In this document: one piece after another, positions 50,188 through 61,958 of the stretch | How the letters are laid out: each line of letters begins with the position of its first letter | Numbering within the stretch: position 1 is the first letter of the stretch | Source of the DNA: Nymphaea colorata | Lineage: Eukaryota; Streptophyta; Magnoliopsida; Nymphaeales; Nymphaeaceae | NCBI RefSeq assembly: GCF_008831285.2 | Contig: NC_045148.1 | Coordinates: 14,920,802-14,984,801 of the forward strand | Direction of reading: 5' to 3' | Length of the DNA stretch: 64,000 nucleotides | The notes under the pieces: model-generated | Told to the model about the DNA's origin: nothing | What the model saw: only the letters and a program-made list of their open reading frames with translations | Databases searched by the model: none | Program-made: the position numbers and the translations under genes

Positions 50188-53100
50188 TGTTCGCACCCCA
50201 CCCCTTTTTTCAAGGAGGTCAAAATGCGAGTCAGCAAAATTCTTTTTCAATTTGGGGTTTTGAGAAAATTTTCAAGAGAAAGGGATTCGCCCATCGGTAC
50301 GAGGTCCAACCGTTCCTGCCGCCTTTAACAGAAGTAATTAGACCAAGGACTAAGGATCATTTGGATCATATACGAGTTATTGATGCAAATCCTATATGCT
50401 TATGCATTGAGGTTTTGGATTCAAGAACTGAAATTCATTTTTTTGAATAAATGAATTTGAATATTGGGGGTTTTCAAGTTGGTTTAAAAACCTTTGTTTT
50501 GGTGTTATTTGAAACACATAATTCTTGAGGATTTTGAAGATTTGGAATTGAGTTCTTTGTTGTGAACTCTAGATGATGATGATCATCTTATGATAAAATT
50601 TGATTTTGAACTCTTCTTTTGTCAAATCATGTGATTTGTAGAATTCATTCTTTTGAAAGAACATAGGTTCCAAATTGTTAGAAAACATGTTGTTTTTTTA
50701 AATACACTTTGGCCAAAAGATTATGAATGCATTGCTTGTGTTTTCTTTTGAAGTTAAGTGAGGTTTACAAATTCTCATCGCAATATGACTTGGTCACTTT
50801 TTGCAACTCAAATTTGAATCACTTAATTTCTTGAGAAAGTGCATGTGGTGCTATTGATTTTGAGTGAAAGTGAATGCATGAAACGAGAAGGGAAACTATA
50901 TGGAACATTCATTCTTCACTCTCTCATAATCCCTCAAGATTCATTCATATGAAACATACATTTTTCACTCTCTCATAATCTCTCAAAATCCATATTGCAC
51001 GTCATACAATCTATGCATGAAGATTGATTAAAATGTAAGATTTTCTCTATATGTGCTTATTATATGATTAAGCACATGAATTAGAGATATAGTCCATAAG
51101 CTTGAGGCTTGACATAAAATTATCAAAATGATGAAAATATATAAATGATGTCAAGTTCAATCTTTGAAATGGATGGGAGACATGGATGACGTCTACTTTT
51201 GTCTCAAAATAGATAAAAATCAGACCTTGTGTTGATTTAAATAGCTGAAAATTGTGGACATTGATTCTAATGAGGACTTGTTTCTTAGATAGAAACAATG
51301 AGTTTTTCAAATCTATTCAAATTCCAGATTTCGTAGTAATGAAATCATCAACTCCTTTGGATGATTCTAGGATGGTTGGTATTTTAAATATGTAAATTTT
51401 GATATTCTTAAATCAATTCATATGAAACATGGTCTGATTTCAACAACATACATACATCTTACGCATGGGTTTGCTGAAATTAAGTAAAAATGAAATGAAA
51501 ATGACTTCATAGCCTTGCACTATGAAAATCAATCAAAACGATCATCCTTCTTAAAAACCAGTTTGGAAACGTATTTCAACCTGATTTTAAGAGAAGAAAA
51601 ATGATTTTCAACAAGAGATTGGACACATGTATGTATATATATAACAACGTATATATATATACATATCTTACTCTTCAAAATGAAATTTTATCAAGGGACC
51701 GCATGACTCATGAATCATGATGATTCATGGCTGGGTTCTTTTATGTAGGAAGATTGAAAACTTGTTTCAAATCTTCCCTACTATCCTTGATCAATTAAAT
51801 TGAAAGACATGAATCAAAATGACTGTGAATAAGAAAGAAAATAAACAATGCTCAAGCTTATTCGTCCATCATTTCGCCATGCAAGGGTGGATCATATTCC
51901 TAAAAACGTATCCATCCCTTATAAGCATTTTCATCATACATGGTGCAATAAAATCACTCTCACCATGGGATTCTCTCATGGTAGGGAGTTCAAAATGGTA
52001 TTAAGTTGGTTCCTTTGAAAGGGACGTGGCCTTGGGGCCCATTTCGAAATTTGATACTTGGGTTCATATTTAAGAAAAACCGACATATGTATGCATTATG
52101 CATTAACATGTACATTGAAGCGTAGATTTCCCTTAGCTGGACATCATTCCCAACCATAAGCAAATGAAAATAAACCCTCCCACGAATTGCTGGAATTAAA
52201 ATAAATCAACAATAAGCTAAAGTAGAAGAGAAGTGAGTTAAGATCACCTACCTTGCGGTCGGTCTTGATGTTTGTCCTTCGTCTTCAATTGTTTTCTAAC
52301 TCAAGCAATCCTAAGCAAGAATCCAATCGTGGATTCAAGCTTAGCAAAGCTAGAATAAGAAATAGCTTGCTTGCTGGAATTTAGAGTGGTAAAGAGGGCT
52401 TCTCACCACGAAAATCCTAAGTAAGGGTTCACTTAAGCACCCTAACTTAGTAAAATCAATGGGGAGAATAGAAGAAAGTGAAGAAGAGAATGAGAGAAAA
52501 AGGGGAAGAGGGTTTGGACGAACCTCTTCTCTCTTCCTTGGCTTCTCCCTCCTAGCTCCTTGGCTGTAGCAATTTGATAGAATGCTCCAAAATTCGTCCC
52601 TCCCCTTGGTGGTCAAAGGGAGGTTTATATAGAGGAGGAGGTGGGTTCAACTACCTTCTTAACTCACCTTGGGAACTTGCTTAAGACATTGGGGACTTGT
52701 AAAATGAGTTAAGTAGGCTTTAAAGGCCATAATTGACCATTTCTCAGCCCATTTCCACGAGCTAGGTGGGCTGGGCTAGATTTGGTCAACATAGGTTCAG
52801 ACCTAGGTGACCATCTTGACCAAAATTTTGGACGAAAATGGCCTTGCACAGGGTTTTGCCCTTATTTTGTACTATTTATTTATTTTTTGTTTGAAATTGA
52901 GCTTGTAAGGTTAAAACCTAGTTACTAAGCTCCAAATGCAATTGAATTATGATAATTCAATTTAAATATTAATAAAATTCAAAAATTTTATCAAATTTGA
53001 TTCGAAAAGGGTATTTTCGTCCAAAACTTGATTGAAAATGGATTTCAACTGAATCAAACTTTCACTTGAGAAATTCAATTTAAATTTGGTAATTGATTCA

Positions 53101-53942
53101 TGCATTTGACAAATTCAAATGTTTATTTGCCTTTCATAAACCAATTTAGGCTTTTTAATCTCAATTTGACCGTAGAAGGGCAAAATTGTCCAAATTGATC
53201 AATTTCGACCAATTGACCAAAATCAAAGCTCATTTGCGAGTAGTTTGAATTTATTTGAGGTAATTTGATAAATTTGGGTCAAGAAAGCTCTTAATTGAGC
53301 TAACAAAACTTGGATTATGAGACAGACCTACTTTTTGGCCAAGCTGAGCTCATGTTGACTGAGCCTAGCTAAGATTTGGGTGCACTAGGGTCGAACCTAC
53401 TTGCATTAAGTAGGTTAGGTGAGTTTGACCGTCTAGTAATTACTTCCTTGAAAATGATTTTTTTCTTTAAGGAGAACCTAGTTAAAAAAGAGAGAGACAT
53501 AAATGTTTCTCTTTTCTTAGGTTTCTCCTTTATTTCTTCTTGAAAATGACTTTTCTTCAATTAATTTGAGAGAAAATATTTATTTTATTTCTTTATTTTT
53601 TTAATGGAAGGGGGCATGGCTCCTTGGGGGGCTCTTGACCACACGGGCTAGGTGGGGCCCACACGTGGGTCTCACGTAGTATTCTAGACTGAATTAGATT
53701 CAATTCTTGGATCTAAGTCAAAATTTGAATTTTGCAATTGGATTTGGATTTCAAATGACATTTGCAATTGGATTTAGACTCGTAATCCTGCATTGGGATT
53801 CGTGTCTCAGGTTAAATTCACGATTTGAATCTAATTGTTTTTTAGATTCGAAATTGGCTTTAAAATTACAAATTTTCACAATTCTTTTGTGAAATTTTCA
53901 CATTGCTTCAATTTTGATGTGAAAAAATTTGGGGTGTTAACA
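50188..53942 (-). repeat. 5' LTR, 3.75 kb
   Basis: On the minus strand it starts TGTTAACACCCCA (53942) and ends TGGGGTGCGAACA (50188): TG...CA ends with imperfect short inverted repeats (TGTT..CACCCCA). The PBS-like site follows directly. There is no second LTR in the window to compare, so the boundaries rest on the ends and the PBS. An open frame inside it (52350-52616) is likely chance or a leader ORF. Confidence 0.72.
52623..52632 (-). promoter_or_regulatory. LTR promoter TATA box
   Basis: The minus strand reads CTATATAAAC, about 1.3 kb into the LTR from its 5' end. It would place the R region start near 52.6 kb and leave roughly 2.4 kb of R-U5. Confidence 0.55.
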
Positions 53943-54693
53943 CCACCACCACAGATTTTTGAGTACTTGTAATGACTCAAACTAGAGATTTGAGTGGAGT
54001 ATTATAACCATTAAACGAACTACCGGAGGTGCAACTCCTTAGCATTTTAGATATTCAGTACTGGTTAATTGATCTGTAAACTTGGGGATTTGGTTTCGAC
54101 GGAATCGATCGAGCGAGTAGATCATGGACGATCGTCTCGTCAAGGACAAACACTCCTCCACAGAAGGGAGGAGAAAAAAAAGGTGAAATGTGAGGATTGT
54201 TTTGGCAATGTATCAATCAACGAGGCACTATCATGACAAAAAATTTATTTTGACCAAGTCGTGATTCAAATTTGTGGAAATTGTTGTAAAGATGCCCTTG
54301 ATCAGTCCCATTCCATCCAATTGAATGCAGTCAAGAAGCGGCCGCCATTGGTGTTTGGGACTTAACCTACCTTTCATTAGTACAGGGTTGCGCGTACAGC
54401 GACTGAAGAAACTTGATGGACGCGTAGAGGCCCTTGAGGCTTACGTTGCCCCCACGGTCACCGACCGGGTCAATCCTCCAATCCATCTTTTGGTTTTCTA
54501 AGAATGCTTCACAGCAAGCTCTTTCATGTTATAGGTGTCACTCCACCGGAAGAAATTAAGGAGTCGAACTCCAAAGCCACAGGCATCAGTACAAGGCTTG
54601 CGCTTGTCTTCCTTCTGATTAAGAGCTTTCCTTTTTCCATACACAACTCGCTCCTCTCCTGGTCGACATATTGAACCATTTCTCGCAAGTCAG
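53943..54693. other. Junction of retrotransposon and the second LRK10L gene
   Basis: Holds the upstream region of gene 2. No clear TATA box is seen; the CT-rich stretch near 54605-54640 could be leader. The LTR lies 750 bp upstream of the ATG, in opposite orientation, so the two transcribe away from each other. Confidence 0.4.
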
Positions 54694-57600
54694 ATGAAGG
54701 CTTTCTTCTTCTGCTCCTTCTTGTTGTCCTGCTTCAACCCATCCTTTACAGCAGCAGACAGCCCAGAATACAGGGACTGTGCCCCGGCGTCCTGCAATGG
54801 CATCGACGTCCAATATCCCTTCTCCCTTTACGCCTCCACACCAGGGACGAGTTGTGGGATCCCTGGTCTGAAACTCACCTGCGAGGGGCACAAGGCCGAT
54901 GCCCTTCTCTCCCTGATTACGCCCACGGATCTCAAGTTAATTGTCAAAAGCATCAACTACACGACTCAGACCATCAAGCTGGCCATCGACCGCAACCTTT
55001 TAGTTGTCAAGAACCAGTGCCCGATTCCCTCCAAGAATATCACCCTTTCCGATATCACCAATTCCGATGGTGGACCCATCCTCAGCGTGGCTACAAATTA
55101 CAGAATGGGGACCTTCTTCTTCGGATGCTCTACCAAACCTATTGATATCTCGAACTACAATTTCACTTCCAGCCTCGTCTCTGGGTGTTCTGACCCTGGC
55201 GCTGCCTTCTATTCCTACGCCTTCTATGACGACTCTTTCAACAATCCCTCAGCTTCGTGGACCAGCTGCCGAACGACGCTGAGCTTCCCCGTCTTGATAT
55301 CATCTTCTTCTCACGACGCCGGGACCATGTGGACGTCCTTGACCGAGGGGTTCGACGTGGTTTGGAGGGTCAATAGTATGGGCGACTGCCTCGGCTGCAC
55401 CGCCTCAGGTGGGCACTGCGGATACAACATCACCGGCGACTTCTTTCTTTGCTTCCACCAGCACCGTGAGTCTCTCTCTCTCTCTCTCTCTCTGGCTAGG
55501 GAAAATTTTCTTTCATGCTTTGTTTCATCAAACTCTGAGTGCGGCCCATCTCCCGCACCTCGTGTTGTGGCTAACCTCATGTTTACAGAAAAGGTAAGGC
55601 GTTCATCGTCGTCGCAGTTCTAGAAAGCAGAAGCGTAATAAACTTTACATTTAGTGGCTGAATCTCGCACTCAGCACGAGCCCGCTTTGGTCGTGGAACC
55701 TACCGTTCATCCGGCTCCGCGTCATCAGGCGAATGCTGGTAAAGGGCATTTGCATGGGCAGAACAATGTCCAAAAGTTATGAAAGGACATGCCAACTATT
55801 ATGGCGTAGATGGGCCCTCGCGTGTCTAGGCCGGCGAAGGCATTGGCCCCTCTATTTGTCATTCCAAGTGGAGGAGCCAGAAAGTTAAGGTAGAAGAGCA
55901 CTGACGTAATAGAACATTTATAAATTGAATAGATGTTTGGCGAAAAACTAAATAAAAAGTGCAAACATATAGATAATTATTTCTAAGAAAATATTACGAA
56001 CAGATATATTTCTTGCAATTAAAAATCCAAATAAAGCTCTAAAAAAGAGAGAAAAAAAATGAACATGAAGAAACAGGTCAAAAAGTTCATATGAAAGTGG
56101 AGGTAGTAGTGATGGAAAAAGCATTAGGGAGAGAGAGAGAGAACGTAAATGTTGCCTTAAATGTGGCCCATGTAATTTGTTAGGTCTCTTAATTGTTAGC
56201 AGGTGGCCCCAAGTCATTGCGCAAAAAACCCGACGACTTGACATTGATCAGACCTACGTGGCCATTTAATTTTTCATCAATATCGACTTTGGAAAAAGAC
56301 GTCCAGGGCGAGGGCTTGGCCCCCTAAATTAACCACATCGATCGGTTTACTTGACCTTGTTTTAACTGCAATAATCCATATGAAGTGTGACCAGAACTTT
56401 GTTAATTTGGTTTTGTACAATTATTGTGATGTGATTTGCTCATTTGAGACTTAGTTGCTTAACCAGCTGTTGTATTCTTGGCAGATGCAATTGCAATACC
56501 ACTCGCTCGACGTTACGCCCCGGCAGTATATTCTCCACCTTCTCGACAGGCATTCCAAATTCAGCTTCTAGTAGGCTGGCTGGGAAGGCGACGAGAGTTA
56601 CTAGGGCCTCCTCCAGCACCAAGCAGCAGTCTGACGCCTCCCCTGGCTCCTTCCCCGCCAAGCAGTCCTACGCCTGTAAAAGGAAGCAATCTGACGGGCG
56701 CCAGTCCAAACAGCCCTTCCCCGCCAAGCAGTCGTCCGCCTGTAACGGATTCGCCTCCTTCCCCGCAAATCAGTGTGCATCCTCGCCACCCCGCAAGCAG
56801 TCTTCCGCCTAAAAGCCAGTCGCCTCCTTCCCCCCCAAGCAGTCTGCCTCCTCCCACCCCAACCAGTCTGCCTCCTCCCCCCCCCAAGCAGTCCTCCGCC
56901 TGTAAAGGATTCGCCTCCTCCCCTGCCAAGTAGCCATGATGCGCCAAAGGCCTCAAATGGTGGGTTGCTTTTGCTAGCCATTCCAGTAACTATTTCCCAA
57001 AGTTTAGGCTGTGCAGATAGAGGCGACCTTGAACAGCTTCCCCCAAGTGATCCCAGCCATACCGTTTTCGCCTTTGTTCTAAATCTGTTCTTAAAGTTTT
57101 CCAAAGCCGTTTACTACCCATTTAGGAAACAGGTCGCATTTATCAGAATCCATCCACTACTTTCTATTTCATTTTTAGTGCGTATCTTTCCGCCCATCTT
57201 TCCACTAAACATCCAACGCTAACTTGAAGAAGAACATTTCGAACAGGTTTGGCTTCCCACATGAACTTAAATTGGGCTGGATTTCTAAAATCGAATCTGA
57301 GTTGGACACCTGGAAACCAATAATTAATCACATGTGTTGAAGTTTGAACTTGGATTTTGAATTTGAAAGTAGATGCAAAACCATATGCCTTGCAAAGATT
57401 TTGATGTAGAAAATGAATGTCTATCAGCACACCCAAGAATCTATGACAAATCATCTCACAAGAATGTCATGTTAATTGGTCAGGTTATGTTTCTAGTTAG
57501 TTGAGGTCAGTGGGGTTTAGGCATAATTGGACGAGCCACCGGTAGGCGGCTAATTTGGGTGAGCAGGAGAGAGCCCCAATCTCGCGACGACACCCTCATT

Positions 57601-58034
57601 TTTTTTTTTTTTTTATCATTTTGTAGGGTCTAGAGCTATTTTGGAACTTAAATGATAGTTGGTAGTGCACGATCGTCTTTGAACCATGTTAAATATTAGT
57701 TTCTTGACGTTGTTGATACAAGCTATGACTTTAGGGGTATGGCAATGGAATTGGGTTTTACATAGAGAAGCAAGCAACTAAGTGTCCAATTTAGCGGTGG
57801 TTTCCCCAAATAAAATTTTTAAAAGGAAAAACTTTGGAGCTTGTTCTCATGTATCTATTATAAAAATTGAGGTGTATTCATGGAATACACTACCATAATT
57901 TTTTGGATCCGAAACAATTTGTTACAATTGTCCAACTGGTCCTTTGGGTAATTTCAGGGCTTAGTTTGTGTACCTTGATGAGGCTCCAGCTATGTGGAAG
58001 GAGACTAGGCCCTGAACGGCCACCACCCCCTCAT

Positions 58035-58104
<70 letters not shown>

Positions 58105-61100
58105 TTATTTATTTATTTATTTATTTCTACATCCAATAATTTACAAAGCGCTATTATCATGTTCAACCCTTCATTTTTCTGCGCAAAGAATTATCACTAG
58201 GGCTGCACAATGAGTCGTGCCAGCTCGGGCTCGACTCGAACTCGACCGGTTAAACTCGGCTCGAGCTCGACTCGTTTATAAACGAGTCGAGTTCGAGCTT
58301 ACAATGAAACTCGAATGAGTAAACGAGTCGAGTTCGAGTTTTAAGAACTCGACTCGTTTATACTCGACGAGTAAACAAATTTCATCCCACGTCATGAAAT
58401 TTACTAGATATTTTAAAAAGAAGGATCATATTTTATTTAGACGAGCTAATCGAGTTAATCGAGTCGAGCTCGAGCTCGACTTTATTTAATCGAGTCGAGC
58501 TCGAGCTCGACTTTATTTAATCGAGTCGAGCTCGAGCTTGTGTTAGGTAGCTCGACTCGAGTTCGAGTCGAGTTCGAGCTCGAGCTCGACTCGGCTCGTG
58601 TGCAGCCCTAATTATCACTGCGACCTACTTACTTTTTACAAGAAAAGGAAAAATAATAAACATTTGACACCATCAAAGTATCTATCATGTTCACAATTAC
58701 TAGGGGAGACCAAGTCGTTGCAGCATTTAATTTAGTTCACGCGCTTCGTATGGTCTCTCTCTCTCTCTGGGCCTATGTCCCCATCCTTCTCTCCCACTCT
58801 CTTCCTCAAAATGACAATTTCTTGAACATGCTTCAGAGTCTTTATTTCACAACTTTCTTAGTTATTTTGCTTGGACTGAATATAATATATAAAGTTGACA
58901 CCACTCTTTTCCAAGAGTCGAAGGTCATTGAGAAGCTTTTAGTATGTACATGTAGAGCACATCTATTGGGGAACGATTTATGTTGAAAAATGAGAATAAG
59001 AAAGACACATAAGAAAATAATACGTGACCCCTCAATCAATAAGGCATATGACATCCATATTTACTCTTGATTCCCCCAAATCGCCATCTTCAAATGCAAT
59101 AGTGAAAGGACCCAGGAAAGCGAGAAATTTTTCTGGTCAAGATTTCTCATATTGTCTTTTAGTCCCACATTCTACATCCCCAAATTTCGTTGTATCCTAT
59201 GGAAGATTTAGTCTTCAACGGGAGTTTGATCTTGGCTATTGTGGCAAGAACATGGTTCCTGCTTGCCACTTAAGCCAATGAGTAATTTGCTCTCTGTTTT
59301 TATAGCATTCAATAGCTTACAACTTGTGGTGATCATATATAATATACTTTTAGCTGCGCCTGGGACGGGTAGACTTTTTGCGGGATCTGATTTTCACCAG
59401 AACTTTGTCATCTACGCATCGATCTTCGTCGAAGTTAGTTGGAGTCTAAGCTTTACCGTATAAATTTTAGTCCATCAGATCAAATGTTGTGTTTAGTTAG
59501 GTCCAGTGAAGGGTGCCTTTCACAATGGGAGCGGCGCACGAGGGTGTGCGGGATCATTTGTTTTAGCACGAGATCAAGCAAGCTGTTCCTGCACTTATTT
59601 ATGTTCATTGTCTTCCCAAAGTTGATGTCTGGCTAGAACCATCTTATGTTCAGCGATACTCTTTCCTGCTCATTCATGTTATACTACAAGTTTTTTGCAT
59701 TTGGGGAGAACTCTTTATAGTTAATCGCCCTAGATTAATTGTGATTTTATTGACTATCCATAGAAAATGTTTTAACGCCTTTACATTGATATGCAGGACG
59801 CACAAGCAAATGGAAAACCATAACAGGTACTTTCTCACATTTTTTTCTTATATAACATGTATGCGCGCACACTCAAATGCAATAGATTAACTATGTGCAG
59901 CCATATCTTTGTTCAATGGGGATCTTTGTCTTAAAGCACCACACCAATTAAGTGTCCCAAGTCCCAAATCTCCAGCCAGCCAAACTCTGCCAACGTAAAA
60001 TGTTGCTTCATAGCTTAGAATGGTTAGCCCCAAATATGCAAGGAATCAAACATAGCTTTAGATATAAAAACAAGGACATCTCGACAGTATGAACCTCAAC
60101 ACGTAACTGCTGCATCTTAGCCACGAATGAAACCTTAGAAAGATAAACTATACATTTCATCAAGGAAAAGCTTATCCCTCGAGCACAAACACCATGAGTA
60201 TAATCTTCATTTTCATTTCAACAGGTCTAGTTGCAGCAGCTTTCGGCAGCATTTTTCTGTTAGTATGCTTATTTTTCTGCTTCACACGTTCTCCTTTCCA
60301 ATCCCATCCACCGGAAAAAGTTGAGAAGTTCTTGCTTGATTACCAAACTCTTACAACCTCTAGATACACATACAATGACATAATCAAGATGACAAAGAAG
60401 TTCAAGCATAAAGTTGGGCAAGGTGGCTATGGCAGCGTCTTTCAGGGATGGCTGTCCAACGGCACAGTAGTGGCTGTAAAGCTAATCGAAAAGTCACATA
60501 ACGACGGGGAAGAATTTTGTAATGAAGTTGCCACCATTGGTAGGATCCACCATGTCAATGTGGTTCGCCTTCTTGGCTTTTGCGTTGAAGGGTCTCGAAG
60601 AGCACTTGTATATGAATTCATGCCAAATGGTTCACTTGAGAAGTTTACAAACAACACAGATGTAGGCCAGTGCTTGTTAAGGGAAAGGCTATATGATATT
60701 GCACTAGGGATTGCTAGGGGAATTGAATATCTACATCAAGGCTGTGATCGAAGAATTGTCCACTTCGACATCAAGCCGCATAACATTCTTCTAGACCACG
60801 ACTTTACACCAAAGATTTCAGATTTTGGCCTAGCAAAATCATTTTGTAAGGAGCGAAACAGCGTAACTATTACAGAAGGCAAAGACACAATCGGTTATAT
60901 TGCTCCTGAGTTATTTTATGGCAATTCCAGGCATGCGTCACATAAATCTGATGTTTATAGCTTTGGAATGCTACTGATGGCAATGGTTGGGTTGAAAGAA
61001 AAAATTGGTCCGGCTGATGGATCTTCTAGTGAAGCGTATTTTCCTCAGTGGATTCATGACACTATTTCTAAAGATCAGAAGTTTGAAGGCATTGGAGAAG

Positions 61101-61315
61101 ATGAAGATGAAATGGTACGGAAGGTAGCCACTATAGCCTTGTGGTGCATACAATGGAGTCCAATTGATAGGCCATGTATGAAGGAAATTGTCAGGATGTT
61201 TGAGAGTAGCACATCAAACTTGACAATGCCTCCCAAACCTTTTTGCCCTGCAATTCAACCCGACTACATGATTGAAGCTCTTGACTCTTCATCTACATAT
61301 TCAGGACTGCGGTGA
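54694..61315 (+). CDS. LRK10L-type receptor-like protein kinase, GUB_WAK ectodomain (gene 2)
   Basis: Paralogue of the gene at 37343. Exons 54694-55465, 59797-59826 and 60225-61315 join in phase 1 to 630 aa, with the same three-exon layout and a 30-bp micro-exon. Order: signal peptide about 1-20; extracellular Cys domain beginning CAPASCNGIDVQYPF, with several N-glycosylation sites; WAK-associated motif CLGCTASGGHCG; TM helix about 269-287; kinase about 328-600 with GQGGYG 332-337, Lys353, Glu368, HFD 447-449, and DFG from 467. HFDIKPHNILLD and YIAPELFYGNSR are family signatures; the kinase is non-RD. Intron 1 is 4.3 kb and holds a proline-rich tract, a microsatellite and a hAT-like MITE. An ATG at 60194 in the kinase exon's intron frame is not needed, because the micro-exon joins in phase. 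No break is seen. Confidence 0.88.
56470..56936 (+). pseudogene. Proline-rich, extensin-like tract in intron 1
   Basis: A GC-rich block in AT-rich intron DNA encodes repeats such as SPPSPPSSLPPP and PPPVKDSPP, reminiscent of the Pro-rich extracellular part of extensin-like proteins or PERK kinases. The open frames are 120-150 codons and change frame across the block; there are no flanking kinase motifs. I read it as a captured or degenerate gene fragment, or a Pro-rich repeat, rather than an active gene. Confidence 0.4.
58041..58130. repeat. (TA)n followed by (TTTA)n microsatellite
   Basis: About 60 bp of AT/TA repeats run directly into several TTTA units, all in intron 1 of gene 2. Confidence 0.93.
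58198..58610. mobile_element. hAT-like MITE (copy 2), with intact target duplication
   Basis: A 413-bp non-coding element with perfect 12-bp TIRs (TAGGGCTGCACA ... TGTGCAGCCCTA) and an exact 8-bp target duplication ATTATCAC (58190-58197 and 58611-58618). The duplication fits the hAT pattern nTnnnnAn. The interior is packed with CTCGAGCTCGACTCG-type palindromic motifs and would fold strongly. Same family as 33569-33973. It sits in intron 1 of gene 2. Confidence 0.9.
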
Positions 61316-61520
61316 GATTACCAGAAGCTGAAGCTTGAGAAGTCGACATTGGGAGGGTGATGAAACAGAAATTTAGCTTTGCTAATTGCTAATGAAGTGA
61401 ATAACTTTTACCCTCATCTGAGATTCCTTACACTACACGGTTTCAACAGAAAATGGGAAAAATTTGTGTGAAACAGAAACTTATCTTTGCTAATAAGTTG
61501 ATAAACCTTCCCTGGAGAGA

Positions 61521-61904
61521 AGAACCATCGACTTTACTTTAACATCAAGCCACATAACGTTCTGCTAGTCCATAACTTTACGCCAAAGATCTCTGATTTT
61601 GGAATAGCAAAATCATATAGCAAGGTGTAAGAATGCCGACTCTTGGTATGGAGAAGCTACTGCTTTCAATGGTTGGGTTGAAAGAAGTAATTGATTCCCC
61701 TGATGGATCTTCTAGTGAAGATTGTTTTCTTAGGCGGATTTATGAGACTCTTCCTACGAATCAGAAATTTGAAGGCATTGGACAGGGACAAGAAGAAATT
61801 GTTCGATGGGACCCAATCATTTTTCACCTGCAAGTGAACCCAAGGACAAGATTGAAGTAGTTGACTCTTCTTCTGCATCAGAATGTTCCGGGTTATTAGT
61901 TTGA
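61521..61904 (+). pseudogene. Decayed LRK10L kinase C-terminal fragment (psi-2)
   Basis: Begins with a catalytic-loop remnant (about [21 protein letters not shown] lost), then [14 protein letters not shown], then jumps to GMEKLLLSMVGLKE...PDGSSSED...NQKFEGIGQGQEE. It then jumps again to a tail (EVVDSSSASECSGLL) ending in TGA at 61902-61904. Large internal deletions and a frame change make it non-functional. It lies about 200 bp downstream of gene 2, as a tandem partial copy. Confidence 0.82.
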
Positions 61905-61958
61905 AATTTTAAGAAGCTTTGGAATAATAAAAAAAAAAGATCTGGCAGAAATAATTTT

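Larger units (their letters stand above)
42005..53942 (-). mobile_element. Ty3/gypsy LTR retrotransposon, Tat lineage, 3'-truncated and inactive
   Basis: Read leftward: 5' LTR, PBS, an extra ORF1 with a plant-mobile-domain-like product, gag, protease, a G-patch-like segment, RT, RNase H, a second archaeal-type RNase H, and integrase. The second RNase H between RNase H and integrase, together with an ORF before gag, marks the Tat group (Ogre-like members carry such an ORF1). The element ends inside the integrase C-terminus (after KGKWAPNF at about 42020) and no matching 3' LTR lies beyond it, so about 11.9 kb remains. It carries in-frame stops, frameshifts and a mutated RT active site. It was inserted or rearranged between two LRK10L copies. 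Confidence 0.85.

Noticed and set aside
50188-53942. The LTR-region ORFs (for example 52350-52616) as genes
   Set aside because: They lie within the LTR and show no domain; the CT-rich composition near the LTR TATA box explains the frame.
60194-60224. Start of the gene 2 kinase at ATG 60194 as a stand-alone kinase
   Set aside because: The ATG is in intron sequence just before a good acceptor; the ectodomain exon and micro-exon join in phase to 60225, as in gene 1.
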